Source: Sphingomonas xinjiangensis (lineage in GTDB: Bacteria > Pseudomonadota > Alphaproteobacteria > Sphingomonadales > Sphingomonadaceae). From it: 64,000 nt of DNA. A program made the translations under genes and the position numbers. The notes under the pieces are model-generated. The model saw only the letters and a program-made list of their open reading frames with translations, ran no database searches and was not told the origin of the DNA. Of this stretch, positions 19,314 to 28,066 are shown piece by piece (position 1 is the stretch's first letter; each line of letters opens with the position of its first letter). The DNA is taken from the NCBI RefSeq assembly GCF_014199255.1, contig NZ_JACIJF010000012.1:1-64000 (forward strand), written 5' to 3'.

Positions 19314-19935
19314 TCATCGTCTCGGATGAGAGGGAAGCGACTCGTGTTCGTGTGAGTTCCTCGGTGACCCTACGGTCGGCAATCGATCTTGTGGAGGCAG
19401 GAAGCGGTACACTGTTCCTCTTGATATGCCGAGTTGTCGGGCGATGTGTGCCGGCTTTACGCCTTCGGCTGCGAGACTACCGACCGCTTCTGGGTCACTG
19501 CGCGCCTTGCCGCCTTTGTAGACGCTCCTCGCCTTGGCCGCTGCAATGCCTTTAGCTTGCCGCTCCTTGCGCAGGTTTGTCTTGGATTCAGCAAAGACAC
19601 CTAGCATGTCGAGAAGAGCTTTTCCGGCAGCAGTGCTGGTATCGATCGGCTGCTCGGTGACCTTGAGCGAGACTCCCCTGCCCTTCAGCTGATGCATATT
19701 GTCTCGCAGGTCCCTCATCAATCGCGCGACCCCGTCGATGCCGGTCACGTTCAACGTGTCGGCTCTCAAGAGGAAGTCGAGCAGGATCTGCAACTTTGTT
19801 CCCGGTCCGCGCTCAGCGGGACTTCTTCTCTGCGCGGATCGTCTGGCAGCCGGCTGCGCGTAAGGCAGCTTCCAGGTTGCCGAGGTTCTGATCGCTAGTT
19901 CATACACGTCCATAACCAAGAAGCTGAATTCTCAC
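19314..19935 (-). pseudogene. Serine recombinase (resolvase), catalytic serine lost
   Basis: Remains of a Tn3-type resolvase or invertase. From the old GTG start (19935) the frame reads to GYGRV, where the next codon is TGA (19900-19902) followed by TSDQNL. The family sequence here is YARVSTxDQNL, so the stop sits exactly at the catalytic serine, a single base away from TCA. The same frame goes on to LEAALRAAGCQTIRAEKK, then shifts into the frame holding LQILLDFLLRADTL, IDTSTAAGKALLDMLG and a C-terminal HTH (IARQLGISRGTVYRFL). The usual TRIDRLAR segment has become TGIDGVAR, losing two arginines. It is certainly inactive. Confidence 0.85.
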
Positions 19936-20508
19936 CTTTCCGTTCGATCAGTTTCTCGACACGCGCGGCCAAGTGTTCAATTTCCGTGCAGCAACCCTGA
20001 TTGTACGACGAAGCTGTTCCAGCTTGGGTGCCATCAGGTATACCCCGCCCGACGCCTGCGACGCAGATATTGAGATCACGCCTCGCGGGCGCGTGAGCCT
20101 CCCAGCCGACTTGTAAGCGCCTGTGACTTGAAGGCGGCGGCGCTATGCTGGTTTGGAAAACGGCTGATTGCGCGACCCTGTAAACCGTCGATGAAGCAGC
20201 GGCAAAGGCGCAGGCTTCGCCGCGAAGGAGTTGCAGCAGGCTGGCGCTTCGTGATTGCATTTGTGGTCGCCTCGCGTTCCTTATAGGCCAGGGCGGCGCC
20301 AGCGAAGCTGGAGCGCTGTAGCTGACGCCTCGGCTCATCCCCGCTTGCGTCTCTGCTGGCGTCAAGAGACGGGAAGCTGACTCGCGGCGTTTTGATCCTC
20401 TGGCGAGTTGTTCGGAGGGCGATTACAATCGATTTGCCGTTTTTCCGCTGGGCAGGCGTTGCTGATTGCCCGTAGCTACGCCAGCTTGCAGAGTTTACGG
20501 GGCAGCCC
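19936..20508. other. Intergenic, no gene recognised
   Basis: Short chance ORFs only. The right end should hold the promoter of the MFS transporter gene. Confidence 0.35.
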
Positions 20509-21801
20509 ATGCGCTCTTTTAATCTAATCCTCGGAAACAGCCTGGTCCAGAACGTAACCAACTTCACAGTCTGGTTCGCGCTCGTGTTCTGGACGTTCCT
20601 CGAGACCCGATCCGTCTTCGTGACGGGTGTCGTCGGCGGCATCTACATGGCGTTCACAGCCGGCTTCGCGATCTGGTTCGGCAGTCTGGTGGATCATTAC
20701 CGCAAGAAGCGCGTCATGCTCGCCTCCAGCGCCGCCTCGCTGATCCTCTATGTGATTGCATTCGCCGCGCGGTTAGCCCTGCCAGACGCGCGGATGACGG
20801 ACGTAGCGGACTGGCCACTATGGGTGTTCATCGTGCTCGTCATGGCCGGTGTTATCGCGGGCAATGTGCGGATGATCGCCCTGCCGACAATGGTGACTAT
20901 ACTTGTACCGGAGCCAGATCGAGCCAAGGCCAATGGTCTGGTTGGTATGGTCAACGGCGCTGGACTTGTGGTGACTTCGGCGATCAGCGGCTATCTTGTC
21001 GCCTGGGGCGGCATGCATACGACCCTATTAGTCAGCATCGGATTCACTGCACTTGCCTTTGCCCACTTGTGGATTGTGAGCTTCGAAGAGCCCGCGCCCG
21101 CAACGCAGGTAGCTGGCGAGCGCAAGCGGGTAGATTTGCGCGGGACGATCGCGGTCATTGCAGAGGTGCCACGCCTGTTTTGGCTGATCATGTTCACGTC
21201 TTTCAATAATCTTCTCGGCGGCGTGTTCATGGCCCTCCTGGACGCTTATGGATTGTCGCTAATGACCCTGAGGGGATGGGGGCTGCTGTGGGCGCTTGCC
21301 TCTTGCGGCTTCGTTATCAGCGGCTTCGTGATCTCGCGCACGGGGCTCGGCAGAAACCCTTTAAGGACGATGCTGCTTGCCAATGTGGTTATCTGGTCAG
21401 TCGCATCTGTCTTCACACTTCGATCTTCGGCGGTCGCGCTTGGCATAGGCTGCTTCATCTATCTGTTTTTATACCCGTTCGTGGAAGCCGCAGAGCAGAC
21501 TGCACTACAAAAGCTCGTGCCTTACGAGCGCCAAGGTCGGGTATTCGGCTTCGCCCAGTCGGTGGAGCAAGCGGCCGCTCCGCTGACCTCGTTCATCATT
21601 GGTCCGTTGACCCAATTTGTAGTTATCCCATTCATGTCCACCGGGGGCGGCGCACGTGCGATTGGAAGCTGGTACGGCACCGGGCCGGAGCGCGGGATGG
21701 CGGTGATGTTTACGCTCGCCGGCGCCTTAGGTGTTGCCGCCGCACTCCTTTCATTGAGATCGCGCTCATATAGGGAGCTATCGGCCGCATACCGAGGCTG
21801 A
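20509..21801 (+). CDS. MFS transporter
   Basis: A 430-residue inner-membrane carrier with about 12 hydrophobic segments. The loop between helices 2 and 3 carries the MFS signature in the form GSLVDHYRKKRVML. The overall pattern (an N-terminal LGNSLVQNVTNFTVWFALVFW, and a long loop in the middle with RKRVDLRGT) is that of the multidrug or unknown-substrate MFS group also called MFS_1/MFS_3. The ATG at 20509 opens directly into the first helix. It has no operon partner, so its substrate cannot be inferred. Confidence 0.88.
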   Translation: MRSFNLILGNSLVQNVTNFTVWFALVFWTFLETRSVFVTGVVGGIYMAFTAGFAIWFGSLVDHYRKKRVMLASSAASLILYVIAFAARLALPDARMTDVADWPLWVFIVLVMAGVIAGNVRMIALPTMVTILVPEPDRAKANGLVGMVNGAGLVVTSAISGYLVAWGGMHTTLLVSIGFTALAFAHLWIVSFEEPAPATQVAGERKRVDLRGTIAVIAEVPRLFWLIMFTSFNNLLGGVFMALLDAYGLSLMTLRGWGLLWALASCGFVISGFVISRTGLGRNPLRTMLLANVVIWSVASVFTLRSSAVALGIGCFIYLFLYPFVEAAEQTALQKLVPYERQGRVFGFAQSVEQAAAPLTSFIIGPLTQFVVIPFMSTGGGARAIGSWYGTGPERGMAVMFTLAGALGVAAALLSLRSRSYRELSAAYRG

Positions 21802-22178
21802 AGTCGCTCAGGACAGAGCTAGACTAGCCGCTCCGCCGGAAATGGGTCAGGCCAAACCCGCTTCGGACAGCTGCCGAGCGGAAGATCCGCGGTTGCGAAA
21901 CTTAGTGACATACGTTAAGATCGACAAGAGCGCCTCCTGCATTTGGCCACACTGTGAGGTTGCATTCTTCGCTACAAACGCGCCGCACCTGCCTGCGGTC
22001 GGTTCAGTTGCTTGCAGGCAGAAGATAACGTCGGTCGCGCGATCCGGAGAAGGAATAGCTCGAAAACGGTCCGTCGGATCAGATCGCTCGCCGATGACCG
22101 GCACAGATCATTCCTGAACTCCACGCAGTTCGCCAGCAGGTTGATGGTTTCTACGGCCGATAAATACGTATCTGGAAT
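21802..22178. other. Intergenic, no gene recognised
   Basis: Only short overlapping ORFs, between the convergent MFS and CapK-like genes. No strong terminator hairpin was found by eye. Confidence 0.35.
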
Positions 22179-23543
22179 TTATCTTGATGACTGCAGGACT
22201 AGCCTTTCCTTTTTACCGTCCTTGGCAATCCTGTCCTCTGGTCGAGCGTCTTCGACGCCAGCCTCCGATAACTCCAACTTCACACTACGAAGGCTGTTAT
22301 CGTTCAGGTACTTCCGAAATGAAGCTCTCAGTTGTTCAATCTTTTCAGCATTCGAGTTTACGCCGCTTAACTTCCTTAACTCAGCCTCATCAACCAAGGC
22401 GACGCGCACGCCGAGCGTTTCGAAGTCAATCTTCTCATATTGAACCCGTTTCACGCCGCTGAAGTCGACACCATCATCAAAGAAAATTGTATGGAATTTG
22501 TGCTCACCTCCATTTCCGGTGTCAAAAGTGATTATCTCTTGGGATCGCCCGATCCCTTCCGAGACGATCCTGTAAGGCATCCGAGGATTCTGCACATTAG
22601 CGGGAACCAGTATGTCATCAAAACGGTATCGGATCAGCGGCATAGCTCGGTTGAACAGATTGGTAACGCAAGTAGATTCGTAACCAATTTCGAAGATCAA
22701 ATCATCTTCGAAGAGGTAAATTCCTTCCCAATCATTGAGTGCAACGCCCATGAGATTGACTTCGGATGATCCATACGAATTGGCTATTTCGCATCGGAAG
22801 GTTGATCGCAAGATTTCCCGCTCTTGAGGAAGGAGCGGCTCCCCCCCAGACTCAAGGAGAACTGGCTGGATTTTCAAACGTCCCGCGCACGCTTCTTCCG
22901 CTAAGCTCATCAGGTAATGTTTATATGCGCTTATGATCTTGGGCCGATGCTTATTAAGGCCGTCGATAATTTGCCGCCATGGCGCCGCGATGTCGAAGTT
23001 GCGCGTGTTAAAAAGCAATCTTTGGGGCCAATCATCCATCAGGCCCATAACCGCGTTGGCCATGTCGTGATCGTCGAGGCTGCCAATAAAGGTTGTTCTT
23101 GTTCGAGGCCTGACCTTACGATGCAGCACACCGTAACTCATTCCATTAATCACTTCGTCAGTCGTGTGAATGTAAACGCCTGGGATGCCGCTTGAGCCCG
23201 ATGATTGCACAATGTGATATTTACCCAAATACAAGTTCTTCGAGGATCGTGATTGTCTTAGAAAAGACTCTATGCCTTGACTTGTAATCGCGCGGTCCGT
23301 GACAATTTCGTCCAGGTTTTCCCTGAACTGAGCTGATGTTAGTGAAGGGAAATGCTCCGGTCGGCAGGTCGCGAGGTTGATGCGATTCTCTTTTATGACA
23401 CGACGGTACCAGGGCGACGTCTTCTCGACGAAAGCGACAAGATCTCTGAATCGCGCCAGATTTCTCATTTCTCGTGCCTCAGGTGTGAGCTTGAGAGTAT
23501 CTCGGCGCCTTTTGATTGCCTGCGCCAGTTTCCAGAGTATCAT
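22179..23543 (-). CDS. CapK/PaaK-like adenylate-forming enzyme
   Basis: A 454-residue protein of the phenylacetate-CoA ligase / CapK branch of the adenylate-forming family. The phosphate-binding loop SSGSSGIPG lies at 114-122, NSYGSSEVN near 270 matches the second core motif, and LIRYRFDD near 325 matches the conserved arginine-aspartate segment that binds AMP and ribose. Family members activate a carboxylic acid as acyl-AMP; CapK-type proteins are often found with polysaccharide or siderophore genes. Here it stands alone. The gene is clearly more AT-rich than its neighbours and uses codons such as ATA and TTA more often, which suggests recent transfer. Start ATG follows GAGGGA closely. Confidence 0.8.
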   Translation of the reverse strand: MILWKLAQAIKRRRDTLKLTPEAREMRNLARFRDLVAFVEKTSPWYRRVIKENRINLATCRPEHFPSLTSAQFRENLDEIVTDRAITSQGIESFLRQSRSSKNLYLGKYHIVQSSGSSGIPGVYIHTTDEVINGMSYGVLHRKVRPRTRTTFIGSLDDHDMANAVMGLMDDWPQRLLFNTRNFDIAAPWRQIIDGLNKHRPKIISAYKHYLMSLAEEACAGRLKIQPVLLESGGEPLLPQEREILRSTFRCEIANSYGSSEVNLMGVALNDWEGIYLFEDDLIFEIGYESTCVTNLFNRAMPLIRYRFDDILVPANVQNPRMPYRIVSEGIGRSQEIITFDTGNGGEHKFHTIFFDDGVDFSGVKRVQYEKIDFETLGVRVALVDEAELRKLSGVNSNAEKIEQLRASFRKYLNDNSLRSVKLELSEAGVEDARPEDRIAKDGKKERLVLQSSR

Positions 23544-24318
23544 TCTTCCCTCGTTGGTAACACGTATGTCATGCCGGTGTACCTGTCCCGCGTGAGGCTA
23601 ACCAGAGGGGATGAGCGGTCTTGTTGGCTCGCCTGCTGGGCTTAAGGGTAGTCGATATTTAGTATTCCCATTGATGTGAGCGTCGCGTTCTGATTCAGGC
23701 TCTACGAGTAGGCCTTGACGAGCGACCTGTACTGCCTGACGGAAGAGCAGATGGGGCGCCTGCAATGCGCCGCATAAGCAAAGAGAAGAAACACCGTAGC
23801 TTCGAAGCCGGCGCGTAGAACGTGCCCTGCGTTGTGAGACAAGCTTCATGAGTGAAGGCTGTCTGGCAGCGGCCGTCGCTCTGACCGGTATGTCGCCTAC
23901 AGCCGAAGCGCAAGTGATGGATGGGGCTACGATCATCCATGCGGAGGCCATAGGCCCCGCGGTAACTGGGCCGGACGCGGAAAGAGGCCGGATGGCAACC
24001 GCGGCCTCCTCGTGCTGCGAACGACCCACTTCGACATGAATGCGAGGCAGCTTGAGCCGCGGCGAAGATCAAGACGCGCCAAACTGGAAATCGTCCTTTA
24101 CGCTGCTGGATACTGACGAGGGCTCAGCCTCCAAGCGAGTGAACGGGTCTGTTTTTGCTCCAGTTGCGGTCGCGCAAGCGATGCGGCTCAAGCGCGGCGC
24201 TTAGCCGCTACGCCGGGATCTCGAAGTGGATGTCGGCAAGCATCAGCGCGGGCAAGTGCGGCAGCTGATGTACTAGGCCGATCAGGGCCGCGACGTTCCG
24301 CCGCGGCCCGAAGGGGTC
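23544..24318. other. Intergenic, no gene recognised
   Basis: Several overlapping short ORFs on both strands; none has a recognisable family. This is the boundary between the AT-richer CapK-like gene and mucR. Confidence 0.35.
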
Positions 24319-24807
24319 TTAGGCGTTTCCAGCCGGCGCACTTGCCTTGCGCGCAGCAGGTGCCTTCGTCTTCGCCTTTGTAGCCGGCGCCGCATCCGCT
24401 GGCGCCGTCGCTCCAGGCTTACGGCCCAGGCCATTTCTCTTGGCGAGATCGCGGCGCTGCTCGGCATAGTTCGGCGCAACCATCGGGTAATCCGCGGGCA
24501 GGTTCCACTTCATGCGATACTGCTCGGGCGTCATCTGGAAGGTGGTCATCAGATAACGCTTGAGCATCTTGAGCTTTTTACCGTCTTCCAGGCAGACGAG
24601 GTAATCGGGCCTCACCGACGCCCGGACGGATACCGCTGGCTCCTGCTTCACCGGCTCTGCTTCGACAGGCTCACTCAGTCCGTTCAGCGCCCCATGAACA
24701 TTGGCAATGAGCGTCGGTATATCGCTTACCGAAACACTGTTGTTGCTAACATGTGCCGCAACGATGTCGGCAGTAAGGGCTACAAGGGATTGCTCAATTT
24801 CGGTCAA
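24319..24807 (-). CDS. mucR: MucR/Ros-family transcriptional regulator
   Basis: A 162-residue regulator of the Ros/MucR family, DNA-binding proteins that repress exopolysaccharide, motility and virulence genes in alphaproteobacteria. The DNA-binding core reads [16 protein letters not shown] followed by [13 protein letters not shown] and [11 protein letters not shown]. In Ros the zinc is held by two cysteines and two histidines; here there is one cysteine, followed by an aspartate, and the histidine positions are Tyr and Phe, so a classical zinc site is absent. A basic Ala/Lys/Pro-rich tail follows from about residue 135. The start is TTG with AGGA about nine bases upstream. Confidence 0.9.
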   Translation of the reverse strand: MTEIEQSLVALTADIVAAHVSNNSVSVSDIPTLIANVHGALNGLSEPVEAEPVKQEPAVSVRASVRPDYLVCLEDGKKLKMLKRYLMTTFQMTPEQYRMKWNLPADYPMVAPNYAEQRRDLAKRNGLGRKPGATAPADAAPATKAKTKAPAARKASAPAGNA

Positions 24808-24894
24808 AATGAATATCCTGTCGAGGTGAGCACGTAACTGCGCCCACGCCTACCTAAGCGTTAACGCGTGTCTTTGCCAGCTTCAAACAACTTC

Positions 24895-25170
24895 TTACGC
24901 GTGTCCAACTGACAAATGTTGGAGCGTCCGCAGGAACTCAGCACCTTCAGGAGTAGCGACCGCAGAAGACGTCGCGCTTGTCTACGGGATCGGGGGCGCG
25001 TTGGGCAAGCCGTAGCTCTGACAGTCTGTTCAGTGCCCGCGTGATCACTGGCTTAGTGCCCTTAAGCGTCTTGACCACACCGCGGATTGTATGGGGTCCA
25101 TCATCGAGATCGATCAGCAGCAACAAAGCCATTTGCCGATTGGTAAGATCGGGAACGACTTGACCGCACG
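24895..25170 (-). pseudogene. MarR-family regulator, truncated and frameshifted
   Basis: The C-terminal two thirds of a MarR-type winged helix regulator: NRQMALLLLIDLDDGPHTIR, KTLKGTKPVITRALNRL (recognition helix) and the wing DPVDKRDVF. One extra base after DVF shifts the frame to an early stop; in the next frame the expected ending continues VATPEGAEFL and LQHLSVGHA with a stop at 24895. The N-terminus is missing exactly where the IS1182 remnant begins, so the insertion probably cut it. Confidence 0.75.
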
Positions 25171-26062
25171 TGATTGAGCATAGTCCCTCGCCCGACGTCG
25201 ACAGCCGTGCCGTGCGCGAGTATCTCGCCGTACTGGACGACGCAGCGTTCGGCGCAGCAACGCCTTTGTTGCGAAGAAATCCGGCGCCGGCCGATCCTGC
25301 AGCGCGCTGGACCTGCGCGCATCACCCGCCGGCCTTCCACGCCTACTCGACCAACTACCTCATCGACCTCGACCACGCCGTCATCATGGATGTCGAGGCG
25401 AGCATCGGGTGCGGCAGGCCGACGGCACCGCGTGCAAGCGCATGATCACGCGGGTGCAGGACCGCTTCGGTGTCTGGCCCGAACGACTCGCGGTGGACAC
25501 CGTCTACGGCTCGGCCGAGATGCTCGCCTGGCTCGTCCATTAGCGCGACATCCACCCGCACATCGCCGTGTTCGACAAGAAGGCCCAGCGCGACGGCACC
25601 TTCGCGCGTAGCGACTTAACCCACGAACACGTCGCCGACAGCTACATGTGTCCCGGCGGCAAGCGCCTGCGCGCAAGGAACCGCAACTTCGCCACGCGGC
25701 GGAGCGGCGTCGGCCAGGACGGCTCCATTCGCTACCGCGCGCGCCAGCAGGACTGCGCCGGCTGCCACCCGCGGCAACGCTCCACGCGACATGACCGGGC
25801 GCAAGGTCACCCGCTCGATCCTTGAGGGCGCGCGTGACCTGGCCCGCGATATCGCCACCACGACGCCTACGCCACCTCCCGCCGCAAGCGGAAGAAGGTC
25901 GAAATGCTGTTCGCGCATCTTAAACGTATCCTGAAGCTGGACCGCTTGCGCCTGCGAGGTGCCAACGGCGCCAAAGGCAAGTTCCTGCTGGCAGCTACCG
26001 CCCAGAACCTCCGCAAGATGGCCAAGCTCATCCCGATGCCGGCCGAATCGCTGCAGGTATGA
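25170..26062 (+). pseudogene. IS1182-family transposase remnant
   Basis: About 300 codons of an IS1182 transposase lacking the N-terminal third. The first frame reads SPDVDSRAVREYLAVLDDA and AYSTNYLIDLDHAVIMDVEA; a shift near 25440 leads to RVQDRFGVWPERLAVDTVYG; the next segments are KKAQRDGTFARSDLTHEHV and the cysteine motif CPGGKRLR with QQDCAGC. Another shift gives SRRKRKKVEMLFAHLKRILK and AATAQNLRKMAKLIPMPA to the stop. With at least three frameshifts it is inactive. It abuts the broken marR gene. Confidence 0.85.
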
Positions 26063-26558
26063 CCCGGTCCGGCTCGCAGGCCGCCCTTCAGCGGTACTCG
26101 TCACCCGCACCAACAGCCGACTTCTTCAACACAATCACTCGATGGCAGACATTCGGGGCGACTCAGGTGCCTTGGATAAAAGGACGTTGGTTGATGTACC
26201 GCGGTGCCGCTAGCGAGCCGCTTGCTGACTGGCGCTAAATTCAAGGGAGCGGAGGTTCGTCGAGCTGCGGTCCTTAGGGGAAGGATCGACGAGTGACGTT
26301 GAGGGCATGCCTTCGCCCCGGACTCGAGCTTCTATTCAAGTTTCGCCTCCACCTGCGAACCAAAGCACGGCACCTTCTGCCAAAACGATACCGACCTAGG
26401 TAGCTTGCGCCACGTGCTTTAGATAAGCGGAACAGTTAGTTGCGACTGCCGCGGGAAGGTGACGCGCCACCCCATTAGGTGCAATATCTGTTCGCTCAGG
26501 GGTGAGGGCGGCGGTGGTGGCCAATCGGAACCGGCAGCTTCATGCAGCAGCGCACTCG
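26063..26558. other. Intergenic, no gene recognised
   Basis: Nothing recognisable between the IS1182 remnant and the end of the glucan locus. This is probably the left boundary of that intact, more GC-rich locus. Confidence 0.35.
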
Positions 26559-28004
26559 TCATCGAATCAACCGGTCGCCGCTAAAGCCGGCGCGCAGCAG
26601 TCCGTCGCGAATGGCGGGCGACTTGCGCATGTGCTTCCAGACGAGATCATCTTGGTAGTTTGCGATCATTGCCAAGATGGGACCCTGGTCAATGCCAAGA
26701 TATTCGTCGTTGAACCAGCCGAGTTCGGGGTCGACCACCCCTTTCTCGACCTTCAAGCCCGCACCTGCCAGGGTCGGGTTGAAGCTGTCGAGGAAGCCAT
26801 ACTTTCCATACAGCCTGCGCCCGTAGCGCGCGTGCATGGCTTGGGCGCAGGGGATCACGATTTCCGGGGCGAATGCGATCGAGCCGAGTGCGGCGGTGGG
26901 CGCCAAAGTGCCGTCGTCGAATTCGTCGGGCAGGCCCAACGGGCCGCGCGCAGAATAGGTGCGGAACTGGCGTGGCTTTCCGTTCAGCTGGTGCGTGCCG
27001 CCAAGCGGGCCGTCACAGGCGGTCAGGCCCCAGATGTCGGCGGCATAGCCCTTCCATCCTTCAGGGTTGCCGATCGCATAGTCCCGCTGGGCATAGGTGG
27101 CGCGGCGGCTGTTCTCGAAATAGTCGAAGCCCTCCGCGCGCATCGTGGCGTCGCGAACGCCGCGGAAGTCGATCCAGACATGGCTGTACTGGTGTCCGAA
27201 ATGTGGTCCGAAGGCCAGGTGCCTCCCCTGCCCTTCGCCGCGCCAGCTATGGGGATAGGTGGCGGTCCAGGCCTTCCAGGCGTCACGGCTCAGACGGCGG
27301 GCCGGGTCAGGCGCGCCCATGCCGAGCACATAGACGAGCATCGCCTCGTTATAGCCCTTCCAGTCGGAAGGGATGAACCCGCTTTCGGGGTGCCAGCCCA
27401 TCGACACCAAGGGCGCGCGGGCCTGCATCCAGCGCCAGTCGACGCGGTTGTAGATCTTCTTCGCCAGGTCGCGGATCTCGCGCTCCGCGGCGGCGGTTCC
27501 GTCGAAGAATTCGGCGGCGAACAGGATGCCGCCCAGCAACAGGCAGGTGTCGACCGAGGACAGCTCGGTCCGCCCGAAGCGCAGCCCCTGCTCCATGTCG
27601 AGAAAGTGGTAGAAGAACCCCTTGTGCCCGGTGGTGCCGCGGGCTCCTGGACCCTGGGGCGCGTTCCAGAAGAAGCGCAGTGTCGTCAGTGTGCGCTGTG
27701 CGGCAGCCTGGTGGCTCACCCAGCCGCGTTCGACGCCGATCGGATAGGCAGTGAGCGCGAAGCCGACCGCCGCGATGCTGCAAAAGCCGGCACTCGGCCA
27801 GCGATCGGGCGCCAGGCCGTTTGCCGGATTGGTCGTTTCCCAGAAGAAGCGGAACGTCCGCTCGGACACGTCGTCGATCAGCCGGGGAGCGGCACCGGGC
27901 ACCGGCAGCGCCGGAACCGCCGCCGGACGGGTACAGGCACCGGCCGCACTGCCGGCAACCAGAAGGGAGGTGCAGGCGAGAAGCGAACGGCGCGTGATCA
28001 ACAT
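26559..28004 (-). CDS. PF10091 glucoamylase-like / GH144-like endo-glucanase
   Basis: About 481 residues. The N-terminus has a twin arginine (ITRRSLL), a hydrophobic stretch and a possible lipobox ending in GAC, so it is exported and perhaps lipid-anchored. The rest is an (alpha/alpha)6-barrel of the PF10091 'glycoamylase' family, which includes GH144 endo-beta-1,2-glucanases. Conserved segments are RTFRFFWETTNP, HKGFFYHFLDM, SSVDTCLLLGGIL, YNEAMLVYVLGMG, FGHQYSHVWIDFRG and IDQGPILAMIANY near the end. The ATG at 28004 has GGAG four bases upstream. It sits behind the TonB receptor gene in the same direction, a typical place for a substrate-cutting enzyme of a glycan locus. The exact linkage specificity is inferred. 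Confidence 0.82.
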   Translation of the reverse strand: MLITRRSLLACTSLLVAGSAAGACTRPAAVPALPVPGAAPRLIDDVSERTFRFFWETTNPANGLAPDRWPSAGFCSIAAVGFALTAYPIGVERGWVSHQAAAQRTLTTLRFFWNAPQGPGARGTTGHKGFFYHFLDMEQGLRFGRTELSSVDTCLLLGGILFAAEFFDGTAAAEREIRDLAKKIYNRVDWRWMQARAPLVSMGWHPESGFIPSDWKGYNEAMLVYVLGMGAPDPARRLSRDAWKAWTATYPHSWRGEGQGRHLAFGPHFGHQYSHVWIDFRGVRDATMRAEGFDYFENSRRATYAQRDYAIGNPEGWKGYAADIWGLTACDGPLGGTHQLNGKPRQFRTYSARGPLGLPDEFDDGTLAPTAALGSIAFAPEIVIPCAQAMHARYGRRLYGKYGFLDSFNPTLAGAGLKVEKGVVDPELGWFNDEYLGIDQGPILAMIANYQDDLVWKHMRKSPAIRDGLLRAGFSGDRLIR

Positions 28005-28066
28005 CGGTCTCCAAAAAGGAGGCGGGGCCGCCAAGGGGGAGCGGCCCCGCCCAGGGGAGGGTCTGA

